64,000 bases of DNA, from the NCBI GenBank assembly GCA_028874915.1, contig JAPPHA010000049.1, positions 61,062 to 125,061 on the forward strand, in the 5' to 3' direction. The notes under the pieces are model-generated. The model was not told the DNA's origin and did no database searches. It saw nothing but the letters and a program-made list of their open reading frames with translations. Shown piece after piece: positions 1 through 9,283 of the stretch. Within the stretch, counting starts at the first letter, position 1; every line of letters starts with the position of its first letter. The position numbers and the translations under genes were made by a program. The stretch comes from Paracoccaceae bacterium. GTDB lineage: Bacteria > Pseudomonadota > Alphaproteobacteria > Rhodobacterales > Rhodobacteraceae.

Positions 1-615
1 GTAGTCCCAGAGATGCTGCTGACCCCCCATGCAATTGATGGCGGCACGTTTCCGGTCCCAGACTCCCGTGATGTCAAGAAACGTATCCGGCTTCCAGCCC
101 ATCTGCTCGGTCTGGTGCGGCTCAAAAAGATATAGCTGCGGCGCCCCCAGGACCGTTTCGCCGGGATTGTGTCCCCAGGCCTGCGCAATCATCCTGGCCT
201 CGATGGCAATGCTGGTCGTGAGCATGTGGTCAGTATTGTAGGGATCATAGGTCGAGTGACTGAGCATGAAACGCGGCTGAACGGCCCTGATGATGTCCAC
301 CAGCCGGTCCTTGTCATCACGGTCGACAACCAGTGGATAATCACCGAGATCCATGAAGATGATGTCATGGACGCCTAGTTCGGCGGCCGCGGCTTCGGCT
401 TCACGTCTCCGCTCCGCCTTGACGTCATTCAGTGTCATGCCACCCTGTTTCCACAGCCTGGCACTCTCGCCTCGTTCACCGTAGGAAAGGCAGACGACGG
501 TCACTGCGTAACCAAGTTCTCCGTGAAGGGCGATGGCGCCGCCACATCGCCAGACGAAGTCCGCGGCATGGGCGGACAGGACCAGGGCTGTTGGCTGTTG
601 TGCGTCTCCCGTCAT
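1..615 (-). CDS. galB: 4-oxalomesaconate hydratase (GalB-like, PIG-L fold), 3' end cut by window edge
   Basis: The first 205 codons are present; the frame is open to base 1, so the C-terminus lies outside the window. The protein starts MTGDAQQPTALVLSAHAADF and carries the PIG-L deacetylase-type metal motif as SAHAADF near residues 14-20. Further on it has SHSTYDPYNTDH, which supplies more metal-binding histidines. It closely resembles my memory of Pseudomonas-type GalB, the zinc hydratase that converts 4-oxalomesaconate to 4-carboxy-4-hydroxy-2-oxoadipate in gallate and protocatechuate breakdown. A GGAGA ribosome binding site precedes the ATG. An N-acetylglucosamine-type PIG-L deacetylase is the alternative. 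No other gallate-pathway gene is adjacent. Confidence 0.8.
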   Translation of the reverse strand, partial: MTGDAQQPTALVLSAHAADFVWRCGGAIALHGELGYAVTVVCLSYGERGESARLWKQGGMTLNDVKAERRREAEAAAAELGVHDIIFMDLGDYPLVVDRDDKDRLVDIIRAVQPRFMLSHSTYDPYNTDHMLTTSIAIEARMIAQAWGHNPGETVLGAPQLYLFEPHQTEQMGWKPDTFLDITGVWDRKRAAINCMGGQQHLWDY

Positions 616-1291
616 TTGAAGTCTCCGTTTGATAGCCGCCCGACGCCGTGCAATCTCGCTGTCACTCCGGCCATAGTCGGAAACTTTCGGATTTGCCAAT
701 GGCTTCGTTTGTTGCCTGACAGTCGAAACGACACGCGGTCATCCGAACAGACGTCCCGAATCATCACATGATAGGCTCGGCTGGTCCGATTTGGCGTGGC
801 CTGTCATGTTGCGGCGGCGGTCCAAAAAGCGAAGAATGAGCCTCGTTCCGACTCTGATGACACGTGCGGGTCCGGTCATGGGGACTTCAGGATCATTCCG
901 GGGTTGGTCCGTCCTTTCCGAATTTGGACGTGAGCAAAGGGTTACCGGCCCCTCGAACCCGGATTTCGCTGTGGGCGCCGGCTGTTTCTGGCTGGGTTCT
1001 GCCAATACCAACCAAGATTGGCTCACTTCTGACTTTCGCTCGTACCCCGGACGCGGTTCCGGTGGCCTTGGCCTCGGTAGCGCTGTGTGGCCAGCCAATT
1101 TGGGCAACTACGGCATCAGCCGGGCGGCGTGCCACCCCAACGGGCAAATCCCGGATGAAACGTTTCCAGGCCCGATGACACTGCCAATCGATAGAAACGG
1201 GGTCCGGCCAAGTGTCCCGGAACTGCCGTTCACCCAAAACGCGTCCGCCCGCCACGGCACCGTCGAAGCCGGGCAGGATGAAATCCCTCGC
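616..1291. other. Gene-free stretch
   Basis: About 680 bases between the GalB-like gene and the cupin gene. Several short frames are open on both strands, but none has a recognisable domain, a convincing ribosome binding site or a plausible composition. I see no RNA gene or repeat here. Confidence 0.5.
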
Positions 1292-1693
1292 TCAGGACTC
1301 GCCCGCGTATTCGGCGTCGGAGACCTGCTCAAGCCACGTTACGTTTGAACCGTCGACGGCCTCCTGGATGGCTATATGCGTCATGCCGGTCTCCGGTGCC
1401 GCGCCGTGCCAGTGGCGCTCTCCCGGGCCGAACCAGACGACATCTCCGGGCAATACGTCTTGAATTGGACCGCCTTCCGTCTGGGCACGGCCCTTCCCGG
1501 AAACAATCACAAGTGCCTGTCCGAGCGGGTGCGTGTGCCAGGCCGTACGAGCGCGAGGTTCAAACGTGACGGTGACAACCCGGACACGCGCCGGGTCCGG
1601 AGCCGAGATCACCGGGTCCAGTCGAACGCGGCCGAAAAAGTATTCGTCCGGCCCCTCTGTCGACGGCCGGGAACCTGCACGATGGATTTCCAT
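1292..1693 (-). CDS. Small cupin, GtHNL-type (R)-hydroxynitrile lyase-like
   Basis: A 133-residue single-domain cupin. The metal-site residues His53, His55, Gln59 and His94 are present, as are His96 and His106. These are the same positions I recall for the manganese-dependent cupin hydroxynitrile lyase of Granulicella tundricola, and the N-terminus (MEIHRAGSR) and the stretch WHTHPLGQ also agree. That family cleaves or forms cyanohydrins such as mandelonitrile in vitro; its natural role is unknown and it is often annotated only as a cupin. I chose the ATG at 1693, preceded by GGAG ten bases away, over an ATG 18 bases upstream. It is a single gene, not obviously part of an operon. Confidence 0.78.
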   Translation of the reverse strand: MEIHRAGSRPSTEGPDEYFFGRVRLDPVISAPDPARVRVVTVTFEPRARTAWHTHPLGQALVIVSGKGRAQTEGGPIQDVLPGDVVWFGPGERHWHGAAPETGMTHIAIQEAVDGSNVTWLEQVSDAEYAGES

Positions 1694-2059
1694 GGACCCA
1701 ATGCTCCACATCCTAGCCGGAAACGTGTCCGCCACTTCCGGTCCTGGGGCCAATATCGGATCGACGCTTGCGATGGTCAACCGGGCTTGGCGCCGAGGCC
1801 GGGAAACGGTCCCATAGTGGATCTGGCAACCGTGAATCAGGAATTCACGCAAACACGCAGGTGAGATTGCGAGGACGGCCCCCCGAAAAACACATTCGTG
1901 GCGCAGACCCCGAATACATGGGCAGACACCGGGTTCCGGATTCGAACCCTGTGGCCGGAGACGGATTCGCAACGGGTCTGGAATACGTCTGAAACCAGAC
2001 CTGCAAAGGGCAATGTTCGGACCCGAATGCCATACGCAACCATCATGTCTTCCGGACAG
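1694..2059. other. Gene-free stretch
   Basis: About 365 bases between the cupin and the ABC-F gene. A sequence near 1938-1950 resembles a tRNA T-loop on the minus strand, but no stems or anticodon arm can be built around it. No other signal was seen. Confidence 0.5.
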
Positions 2060-3925
2060 TCACCGGCCAGAAAGACCGTTGGCGGCAGGATTGGCTTCTG
2101 CCGCTTCGAGCTTCTCCTGTGCCGCAAGCCACAGGTTTTCGGCCTGGTCAAGACGGTCTTCGACCTCGGCAAACCGTTTCTGTCGCATGATCATTTCGGA
2201 CGCCCGGTCTGGCGCATAGATCCCCGGGTCGGAAAGTTCCTGCGCGAGTACCTGGCGCATATGGACGAGCCTCTGAACACGCATTTCACACTTCCGCAAT
2301 TCAACCTTCAGTACGCGCAGGCGCGAATTCGGTCCGGGAACCCGCCGGGCAGGTTTCTGCACCTTCGCGGGACCGGCATTCGCAAGGATCTGATTGCCGT
2401 AGCCTTCGAGATCATCGTCGTATGGCCGAACGGTACCGTTCTCCACGAGCCAGAGTCGATCCGCGACATTCGAAAGGAGAAACGCGTCATGGCTGATCAG
2501 AATGACCGCCCCCGGATAGGCGTTCAGCGCCTCGGCTAGAGCTTCCCGACTTTCAATGTCGAGGTGATTCGTCGGCTCGTCGAGCACGAGCATGTGGGGC
2601 GAGTGGCACGTGGCGAGAAGAAGCGAGAGACGAGCGTGTTGCCCGCCAGAGAGTTTCTCGACCGGCAGTTCGGCCTGTTCGCAGGCCAGTCCAAATCCCG
2701 CAGCCATGGATCGCAACCTCGGCAGCGGCTTGTCAGGTAACTCCCGCGCAAGATGTTCAAGCGGCGTTTCACTCGGATGAAGTTCCTCGATCTGATGTTG
2801 GGCGAAATAGCCGACGCGAAGCCGGCCGGCCCGGGTAATACGACCGCCAAGAGATTCAAGACGGTTCGACAGCAATTTGGCAAACGTGGATTTCCCTTCG
2901 CCATTTCGTCCCAGGAGCGCAATCCGGTCATCCTGGTCGATACGAAGGTCCAGGTTTTGCAGAACCGCCTGCCCGTCGTAGCCCGTGCTGACCCCTTCAA
3001 GCGAGACGAGCGGTGGTGGAAGGTCTTCCGGTTCCGGAAAACGAAAGGCCGCATGGTCGCTTCCGGACGGTGCCACGACCGGAACCATGCGCTTGATCAT
3101 TTTCAACCGAGATTGGGCCTGTTTGGCCTTGTCGGCCTTGTAACGGAACCTGTCGACGTAGGACTGAAGCTGCGCTCGGTACGCTTCCTGTTTCTTTGCA
3201 ACCGCAACCGAATACTGTGCACGCTCGGCCCGCTGGCGCACAAATTGGTCGTATCCGCCCCGGTACAATGTGAGCCTTCGCTGCTCGAGATGCAGGATCG
3301 ACCCCGCGACCCGATTCATGAGGTTTCGGTCGTGGCTGATGATCAAGGCCGTTCGCGGATAATTTGCCAGGTAACCCTGAAGCCAGAGCGCACCTTCGAG
3401 ATCGAGGAAGTTCGTCGGCTCATCGAGAAGAAGGAGGTCCGGGCAGGCAAAGAGTGCTGCGGCGAGGACCACCCGCATGCGCCAGCCTCCTGACAGACCG
3501 GAAAACGGCTGCATGTGCTGGTCGTGCGGGAAGCCGAGACCTTTGAGAATAGCGCTTGCGCGACCCTCGGCAGACCAGGCGCCGATCTCCGCAAGCCGCG
3601 TCTGGACTTCCGCGATGCGAACGGGGTCGTCGGGGTTCTCGGCAAGCAGCGCGGCACGTTCCGTATCGGCGGCAAGCACCGTTTCGAGGAGTGAGCCCCC
3701 GTCTCCGGGATCCTGGTCGACGCCGCCGACCCGGGTTCCTTTTGGTTGCCTTATCTCGCCGGCCTCAAGTTCAAGCTCACCGCGTATCAAGCGGAACAAT
3801 GTTGTTTTCCCGGTTCCGTTTCGCCCGACGAGACCGACCTTGTGGCCGCTGGGAATCGCGGCGCTCGCACCCTGGAACAGCGGCGCGCCGTCGTAGCCAA
3901 AACGGATTTCGCTGATATGCAGCAT
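2060..3925 (-). CDS. ABC-F family ATPase, YheS-like
   Basis: A 621-residue soluble protein with two ABC ATPase domains and no membrane segment. This is the ABC-F layout, whose members act on the ribosome rather than in transport. The first Walker A is at about residues 34-42, the signature LSGGW at 144-148 and Walker B with DEPTNFLD at 168-175. The linker (residues 235-285) contains the YVDRFRYKADKAKQAQSR stretch typical of YheS and related proteins. The second Walker A is at about 339-347, followed by LSGGQ and DEPTNHLD. A charged C-terminal coiled coil follows. The start at 3925 (MLHISEIRF) matches the family start; an ATG at 3943 is also possible. YheS is linked to resolving stalled translation, and the exact role here is inference. 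Confidence 0.88.
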   Translation of the reverse strand: MLHISEIRFGYDGAPLFQGASAAIPSGHKVGLVGRNGTGKTTLFRLIRGELELEAGEIRQPKGTRVGGVDQDPGDGGSLLETVLAADTERAALLAENPDDPVRIAEVQTRLAEIGAWSAEGRASAILKGLGFPHDQHMQPFSGLSGGWRMRVVLAAALFACPDLLLLDEPTNFLDLEGALWLQGYLANYPRTALIISHDRNLMNRVAGSILHLEQRRLTLYRGGYDQFVRQRAERAQYSVAVAKKQEAYRAQLQSYVDRFRYKADKAKQAQSRLKMIKRMVPVVAPSGSDHAAFRFPEPEDLPPPLVSLEGVSTGYDGQAVLQNLDLRIDQDDRIALLGRNGEGKSTFAKLLSNRLESLGGRITRAGRLRVGYFAQHQIEELHPSETPLEHLARELPDKPLPRLRSMAAGFGLACEQAELPVEKLSGGQHARLSLLLATCHSPHMLVLDEPTNHLDIESREALAEALNAYPGAVILISHDAFLLSNVADRLWLVENGTVRPYDDDLEGYGNQILANAGPAKVQKPARRVPGPNSRLRVLKVELRKCEMRVQRLVHMRQVLAQELSDPGIYAPDRASEMIMRQKRFAEVEDRLDQAENLWLAAQEKLEAAEANPAANGLSGR

Positions 3926-4622
3926 CCATGTGGTTTGGCGCATGGCCGCTACGGGGTCAATCGGGACGTTTCGGGCCGGCCCGAATCTCGCAACGGGCTG
4001 ACCACAACCGGATTCGGAAAGTCGGGTGGCGGCAAGCTGTTGCGGCATGATCCGTAGTGTCGAAGGGCATAACGGGAGCGCGCCGAAGAGAATCCGCAAC
4101 AAACCGAAACCTTTAAGGAAAGGCAAATGCCGTCGGCAGAAAGTCAAGACCAACCGTTCACGGTCGTGATCTACTCATCGACGGATTTCAAACCGGATGC
4201 GTCACGGATATGGCGGCCATTGCCTTCGCATGGTCCCGTCCCGACCGCTCGGCCGCGCAGGGTTGCAGACGTGTCGTAGGGCGGGGCGGCGATTCCCGGG
4301 AGGTCCGACCTAGCGGACGTGGGCAGCGCTGCAATGCGCAGCATCCTGCCGATTCCGTCGCCTCCCACCGAATTCAACCTCACAATGGAACAGGGCGGGC
4401 GGTTTTATGACGTGCGCGGGCCCATTCCTCAGGATGGCCAACCCGGCCCGTGCCGAACGCATACGGCGGCGTGATGTGACACCGCAGCGTCCGATGACCG
4501 TCGACGTTCACTCTGATACCGTTGAAAGTTGCCGGCCGGTGCGTGCGCGGATCGATGCGGACCGGAAAGCCTGCCCCTCTGGTCGCAACGCCCGGCATGC
4601 GTTCGTGGGATCCTTCCATGTC
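3926..4622. other. Gene-free stretch
   Basis: About 700 bases lie upstream of the ABC-F gene and downstream of the flavin hydroxylase gene. Short frames on both strands are arginine-rich and featureless, as expected of GC-rich non-coding DNA. No terminator with a T-run was found. Confidence 0.5.
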
Positions 4623-6002
4623 TCAATTCGGTGTCAAAGTGCGCGACAGGCCTTCGAGAACCGCAAGTTCGTCCCGGTTTCGGAATCCGCCGAGCGCATA
4701 ACCGTCGGGCCGGACGACGACGCCTTCAAGCGATCGCTCCTGCAGCCATCGCGACGCTCCGGCCTGGACCGGAAGTCGTTCCGCGGAAATCGGAGAGGCT
4801 GCAAGAATGTAGAACCCGTGATCGGCCACGCTATCGGCGAGACGTCCATCTTCGGCCTGGACCTGGGGAACGAGTATCCCCCCGACCCCGTCGCGTGGAC
4901 CCAGGCCAGGTCCCAGATTCGGCCAGATCGAGAACATGCGGCCCCTCGGAACACCGTCGGCGGACGTCTGGTTGACCAGTTGGCCCAGTGAAACGGACGT
5001 GTTGATGAAGGCGTGGACGTTGGATTCGCGCTCGCTCTGATACGTGCCCAGCATGCCTTCATCGGCTCCACCCAGCACTGCGTCGAGTTTCCAGCACAGA
5101 TTGGCCGCGTCACGGACGCCGGCGCACATTCCCTGTCCCATGAAGGGCGGCATCTGGTGCGCGGCATCACCAGCCAGGAACACATTGCCGTCCATCCAGG
5201 AGTCCGCCAGTCCCGATCGAAAGGTGTAGACGGTCGCGCGTTCCAACTCCGCGTCGGCGGGGGTGATCCATCGGCTCAGCCGCGTCCATACCTCCGCTTC
5301 CGTCAAGACATCCGGACTGTCCGCACACAGGCGGAACTCCCAGCGCCGTCGGTTGCCGGCACCGCGCACATAAGTTGCGGGCGAGACAGGGTCGCAGAAC
5401 TGTATCGAATGGTCGCCCAGATCGTCGCGCCTCCTGCGCAAGACCAGGTCGACAACAAGCCAGCGTTCGCAGAATCCCAGGTCGGTGAACCCGATACCGA
5501 GGGTTTGCCGCGCGAAGGACTGTGCGCCGTCGGCTGCCACCACGAAGCGGGCAACGACCTCGCTTCCGTCCTCCAGGACAAGAGAGACGTCATCGCCGTT
5601 CACGAGATCCACCACCGCGGCGCCTTCGCGCAACGCGACACAATCATGCCGGCCAAGCCCCTTGCGTAGTTCCTGCTCCAGGCCAGGCTGATAGAAACGG
5701 TAGCTCTCGTGCCAACCCATCGGACCCGGTGTCTGGTCGCGCGACCAGTCCACCAGAGTGGTGCCGTCCCTGTCCCTGAACAACATGCCCTTTCCGACAT
5801 GGGTATGGTGCAGGATGGACCGAGCCAGGCCGGCAGCCTGAAAGCACCGCATCGCCTCTCCGTCGAAATGGATGGCCCGCGGCCAGGAGTATGGCTCTGA
5901 CCGCTTCTCGACGATCGTGACGGAACGACGTCGTCTGCCGAGCAGGTTGGCGACCAGGAGCCCGACCGGTCCGGCACCGATGACGGCAACGTCCGTTTTC
6001 AC
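4623..6002 (-). CDS. FAD-dependent aromatic hydroxylase, MhpA-like
   Basis: A 459-residue class A flavoprotein monooxygenase. The FAD-binding GAGPVG is at about residues 9-14, the ADG motif near 157-159 and GDAAHQMPPFMGQGM from about residue 278. The last motif is characteristic of the MhpA, PobA and phenol-hydroxylase group. MhpA-type enzymes hydroxylate 3-(3-hydroxyphenyl)propionate ring carbons using NADH and oxygen. The start is a GTG at 6002 that overlaps the stop of the upstream VOC gene (GTGA), so the two are probably translationally coupled. It is the third gene of an operon with a P450 and an extradiol-type VOC protein, which together look like an aromatic-ring oxidation unit. The true substrate cannot be read from sequence. 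Confidence 0.83.
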   Translation of the reverse strand: MKTDVAVIGAGPVGLLVANLLGRRRRSVTIVEKRSEPYSWPRAIHFDGEAMRCFQAAGLARSILHHTHVGKGMLFRDRDGTTLVDWSRDQTPGPMGWHESYRFYQPGLEQELRKGLGRHDCVALREGAAVVDLVNGDDVSLVLEDGSEVVARFVVAADGAQSFARQTLGIGFTDLGFCERWLVVDLVLRRRRDDLGDHSIQFCDPVSPATYVRGAGNRRRWEFRLCADSPDVLTEAEVWTRLSRWITPADAELERATVYTFRSGLADSWMDGNVFLAGDAAHQMPPFMGQGMCAGVRDAANLCWKLDAVLGGADEGMLGTYQSERESNVHAFINTSVSLGQLVNQTSADGVPRGRMFSIWPNLGPGLGPRDGVGGILVPQVQAEDGRLADSVADHGFYILAASPISAERLPVQAGASRWLQERSLEGVVVRPDGYALGGFRNRDELAVLEGLSRTLTPN

Positions 6003-6541
6003 AACTCCTCGGTCCTTGTCCCCTCCAGCCGCACGCCGCCTGCGCAAATGTGGGTGCCGTCCTCGTCAATCGAGGCCAAGTCGCAGAACAGCTCGATGCG
6101 GTGGCCATCCGGGTCAAGGATGTAGACGGCCTCGTTCTCTCCCCAGCTCCCGTCACCCCGGGGCTGAACGAACGAATGCAGGACCGGACCGCGTATGATT
6201 TCCGCACCTTCGGAGCGAATGTGGTCAAGCAGCCGCAACCATTCCTCGCGGTTGTCACATTCAAGTGCAACGTGGTGGAAGTTGGCCGGACCTTCGCGAT
6301 CATCCTCCGGCGGTGGCTTCCGTCGGTAGGTTTTTTCCTGATTGTGGACCAACACGATCTCGTGGTGCACATTGGCAAGCCGAATGAACGTGAGGTCGAC
6401 CGGAATCCCTGGTACCTCGTGTGCCGAATGGCGTTCGGTGACCTTGAAGCCCAACATCCGCCGATACCACGCTATCGAGCGGTCGGTATCGCTGACCTCG
6501 ATTGCAATGTGCTGAAGGCGAGCGGGCTTCGGACGGGACAT
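5999..6541 (-). CDS. VOC-family protein, extradiol ring-cleavage dioxygenase-like
   Basis: A 180-residue single vicinal-oxygen-chelate domain. It shows the H-H-E metal triad expected of type I extradiol dioxygenases: His11 (LQHIAIEV), His90 (NFHHVALE) and Glu150 (DPDGHRIELF). Extradiol enzymes of this class cleave catechols next to the hydroxyls. It is shorter than two-domain BphC/XylE enzymes, so a small catechol dioxygenase or a glyoxalase/isomerase-like activity are both possible. It lies 13 bases after the P450 gene and overlaps the MhpA-like gene. Hydroxylation followed by ring cleavage would suit a pathway made of these three genes, but that is inferred from order only. Confidence 0.8.
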   Translation of the reverse strand: MSRPKPARLQHIAIEVSDTDRSIAWYRRMLGFKVTERHSAHEVPGIPVDLTFIRLANVHHEIVLVHNQEKTYRRKPPPEDDREGPANFHHVALECDNREEWLRLLDHIRSEGAEIIRGPVLHSFVQPRGDGSWGENEAVYILDPDGHRIELFCDLASIDEDGTHICAGGVRLEGTRTEEL

Positions 6542-6554
6542 GGGCGGCGGCCTC

Positions 6555-7775
6555 TCAACTGGTGGCGACGCGAAGGCACTTGATTTCCCGGAACCGCAGC
6601 CTGGGCGCAAACTTTGCCGGTGAACAGAGCTGCAATTTCGGGAAACGGCTGAACAGCTTCCGAAAGGCCACGGTGGCCTCCAGGCGGGCAAGCGCATTCC
6701 CGGCGCAAATATGAATGCCGAGTCCGAAACTCAAGTGACGGTTCGGACGGCGGGCAATGTCGAAACGGTCCGGGTCGGCAAATTGCGAAGGATCGCGATT
6801 GGCGGCCGCAACAATCATGTGCACGGTTGTTCCGGCGGGAAGACACGCACTGCCGATCTTCGCCTCCTCGGTACTCCGGCGATTGTTGATCTGGATCGGC
6901 GCCTGGAATCGCAGGACTTCCTCCACCATGGAGCCGATCAAGCCGGGATTGTCGGAAAGGCGGCCAATCTCGGCCGGATTGCACAGCATCTCGTTGACGC
7001 CGTGCGACAGCATGTTGGTTGACGTTTCGTGTCCCGCATTCAACATGAAAATGCACTGGTGCAGGAGTTCCCGTTCGGTGAGTTTTTCTCCGTCGGCCTC
7101 GGCGTCGGCGAGCGCGGCCAGAACTTCGGTCGGCGCCGCACAACCGGGATACGCTCGACGATGTCGTAGCAGGTCCCGAAGGTACGCCTTGAACTCTGCA
7201 ACCGCACGGTTGCCTGTGTCCACCTGCTCCTGAGCGAGGTTCGGCTCGAGGGCAGTCAGGATCGCAAGGGCCCAGCCTCGGATCAGCGACCGGTCGTCAG
7301 TTGGCACACCGAGCATCTCGCAAATGACCTCAATGGGCAGCCTCAGGGAAAACTCTTCAACGAATTCCATCTCTCCTCGGTCCTCGAGGTGGTCGAGATA
7401 GCTGTCCGTCAATGCGGCAATTCGCGGTTCGATCGTGGCAAGCGACTTCCGGGTAAAGGCGAATTGGAACAACTTTCGGATGCGCGTGTGATCGGGCGGG
7501 TCGATGAAGACGACCGAGGTTGTGTGGTGTTCGTAAAGCAGTGACTCGGGACCGAACTTCGGCGCAAAATCCGCCTTCTTGTCAGAGGACCAGATCGTGG
7601 GCTGGCGGTAGACCGCCACGCAATCGTCATACCGGGTCAGGATGACGCTACCGTCAGGATTGCGATGGATGGGGGACCGTTCGCGAAGTGCAGCAAGATA
7701 CGGATACGGATCAACGACGTAGTCGTGCGGCACATGCAACAGGTCGAAATCCGTTATGTCGATCGCATGTTTCAT
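6555..7775 (-). CDS. Cytochrome P450 (soluble, class I type)
   Basis: A 406-residue bacterial P450. The oxygen-binding I-helix AGHETS is at residues 247-252, the ExxR motif EEVLR at 285-289 and the heme-ligand loop FGLGIHICAG near 350-359, with Cys357 as the thiolate ligand. There is no membrane anchor, so it is cytosolic and needs a ferredoxin and reductase; neither is encoded beside it. It is the first gene of the P450-VOC-hydroxylase operon. The likely job is an initial hydroxylation or O-demethylation of an aromatic or terpenoid substrate. The substrate itself is unknown. Confidence 0.92.
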   Translation of the reverse strand: MKHAIDITDFDLLHVPHDYVVDPYPYLAALRERSPIHRNPDGSVILTRYDDCVAVYRQPTIWSSDKKADFAPKFGPESLLYEHHTTSVVFIDPPDHTRIRKLFQFAFTRKSLATIEPRIAALTDSYLDHLEDRGEMEFVEEFSLRLPIEVICEMLGVPTDDRSLIRGWALAILTALEPNLAQEQVDTGNRAVAEFKAYLRDLLRHRRAYPGCAAPTEVLAALADAEADGEKLTERELLHQCIFMLNAGHETSTNMLSHGVNEMLCNPAEIGRLSDNPGLIGSMVEEVLRFQAPIQINNRRSTEEAKIGSACLPAGTTVHMIVAAANRDPSQFADPDRFDIARRPNRHLSFGLGIHICAGNALARLEATVAFRKLFSRFPKLQLCSPAKFAPRLRFREIKCLRVATS

Positions 7776-8254
7776 TCACCCCCCGTACGAACACGCGCGA
7801 CACTATACGGGTGCTACTGGCCGGTCAAAATCGCGTTGACCGGGAATTCCGGGTTCGGCCATCGATCGGTCCATGCATTGATTTCCCTTCTGATCACCAC
7901 AAACGCCGCGCCTGGAAACGGGCCAGCGGGTCCTGGAGCGCGTCCGACATACCAAGTCCGGCTCCGTCTGCAGCGGCATCGGGCGCAGCTTCACTCCAAA
8001 CGCGTTGACCACCTCAGAACAGTGTCCTGGTGCATGCCCACCTCACGAGGCGGCGCCTTATCCGGAACAACCTCGCACGCCTCCGTTGCTTCGGACACCG
8101 TGCCAGACGGGGCACGCGCATCGACAGTGTCTTCGCCCTGCCAGACATCGCTCTCCTGGTGCCGGCGCTGTAGCGTCCCGGACAGCGCGACAGCCCGCCA
8201 GTACTGTGACTCCCGTCACATTTCCGGCGCGAATGTCGCTCCGGGTCCGTATGC
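7776..8254. other. Gene-free stretch upstream of the P450 operon
   Basis: About 480 bases that should contain the promoter of the P450 operon (minus strand). I could not pick out convincing -35/-10 hexamers or an operator. Open frames here lack recognisable features. Confidence 0.45.
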
Positions 8255-8526
8255 AGGCGGAGCCATGCGCGCCTCTTCTTGAGCGGTGATCACGGCCGGG
8301 TTTCACCGGTCATGTTGCCAAGATGGCGCAAATTCTCGCTCGGTTCGGTGAAGCGGCCATGCCGAGAGATAAGAACTTGCCGGGGCTCGGATCGCGAATG
8401 CTGAAGGGCACCCCTGCAGGGCAGCGGGCGGTCGGCGCAACCGGCAACTGATTCAAAGTGTTCGGATTCGATGGATTCGGCATGAGGGAGACGGACCTGA
8501 TTGACTGTCACCAAATGGGTAGGACC
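8255..8526 (+). pseudogene. higB: Decayed HigB-type toxin gene
   Basis: The translation HVAKMAQILARFGEAAMPRDK, then NLPGLGSRMLKG, GQRAVGATGN and DLIDCH aligns with the RelE/HigB consensus HVxKIxxIL, DMNLPGxxLHxLKG, GxWxVxVTGNW and VDLxDYH. The codon expected to encode the invariant Trp after TGN is TGA (8449-8451), a nonsense change. The N-terminal part (FLSGDHGRVSP) is in another frame, so a frameshift lies near 8310. The conserved Tyr of the C-terminal DYH is Cys. The gene lies directly upstream of a broken higA and in frame with it. HigB would be an mRNA-cleaving toxin; this copy cannot make it. Confidence 0.75.
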
Positions 8527-8851
8527 ATGCCAAAGAAATACTCCTCCCATCCCGGCCTTTCGGTGCGCCATGACGGCCTGGAGCCTTTGGGGCTCAGCGT
8601 GACCGATGCCGCATGCAGGCTCGGGATCAGCCGCGAACAGTTGTCGGTCATGCCATAAACGGCCGTGCCGGGATTCCCCGTTGATGGAGACTCGGGCGAA
8701 CATGGCGGCCGGCGGCGGCATCGATACGTGAGATCGTCATCAGTCTGCTTGGGACTTGGCCCAGGTGGAGAACAAGGCACATCGCATCAGTGTCGAGCAA
8801 CTGGTGTCCGATGCCTTGTCCTCGCGCGATGAGTCGGTGGAGCCGGCCTGA
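8527..8851 (+). pseudogene. higA: Decayed HigA-type antitoxin gene (XRE family)
   Basis: It begins MPKKYSSHPGLSVRH, then LEPLGLSVTDAACRLGISRE, which is a typical HigA helix-turn-helix N-terminus. At about 8650 the frame ends in a stop. INGRAGI continues in a second frame (from 8655). METRANMAAGGGIDT and, after an in-frame TGA where Trp is expected, RHQSAWDLAQVENKAHRI continue in a third frame to the stop at 8849-8851. At least two frameshifts and one nonsense change therefore destroyed it. Together with the broken higB just upstream this is a dead higBA module. Confidence 0.8.
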
Positions 8852-9283
8852 TGTACAGACCACTGGCAGTGACGGTAACTGCCGTGGAAAAGTAGGCTTG
8901 TTGAGTGGCGGCTGTCCCGGGAACCGACCGCAACCCGAGGTCATGGTCCCCTCTTTGGCTTGGGCGGGAGACGATGATGCGGTACGACTTCATGGCGGAC
9001 CTCGAATACGATGGAGCCTTGATCGAAACTTCCTGATCGATTTGCTGCTGTGGCCCAACAAGGCACTTCGGCAAGCAATGACGTCGATGATCCAGGACGA
9101 AATCCAGTCGCAAAGGCCGATCGTGGACAGCGAAGGCTTCAAACTCCGGGTGACTGATACTGTCTTCAATTCAAAGTCGGCGCGGGCGGATGCCTTGTAA
9201 GCGACTCCACTGTCAGTTGACTTTGCGGACGGAATTGGGCCTCCACCTCCCGGAAACGCCAAGTCTCCTGCTCCGGAACAACC
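8852..9283. other. Gene-free stretch
   Basis: About 430 bases between the higA remnant and the dehydrogenase gene. Nothing recognisable was found on either strand. It may be further decayed DNA of the same accessory insertion. Confidence 0.4.

Noticed and set aside
1938..1952. Second tRNA-like GGTTCGAATCC on the minus strand
   Set aside because: No pairing stems or D-arm around it; it is probably chance in GC-rich intergenic DNA.
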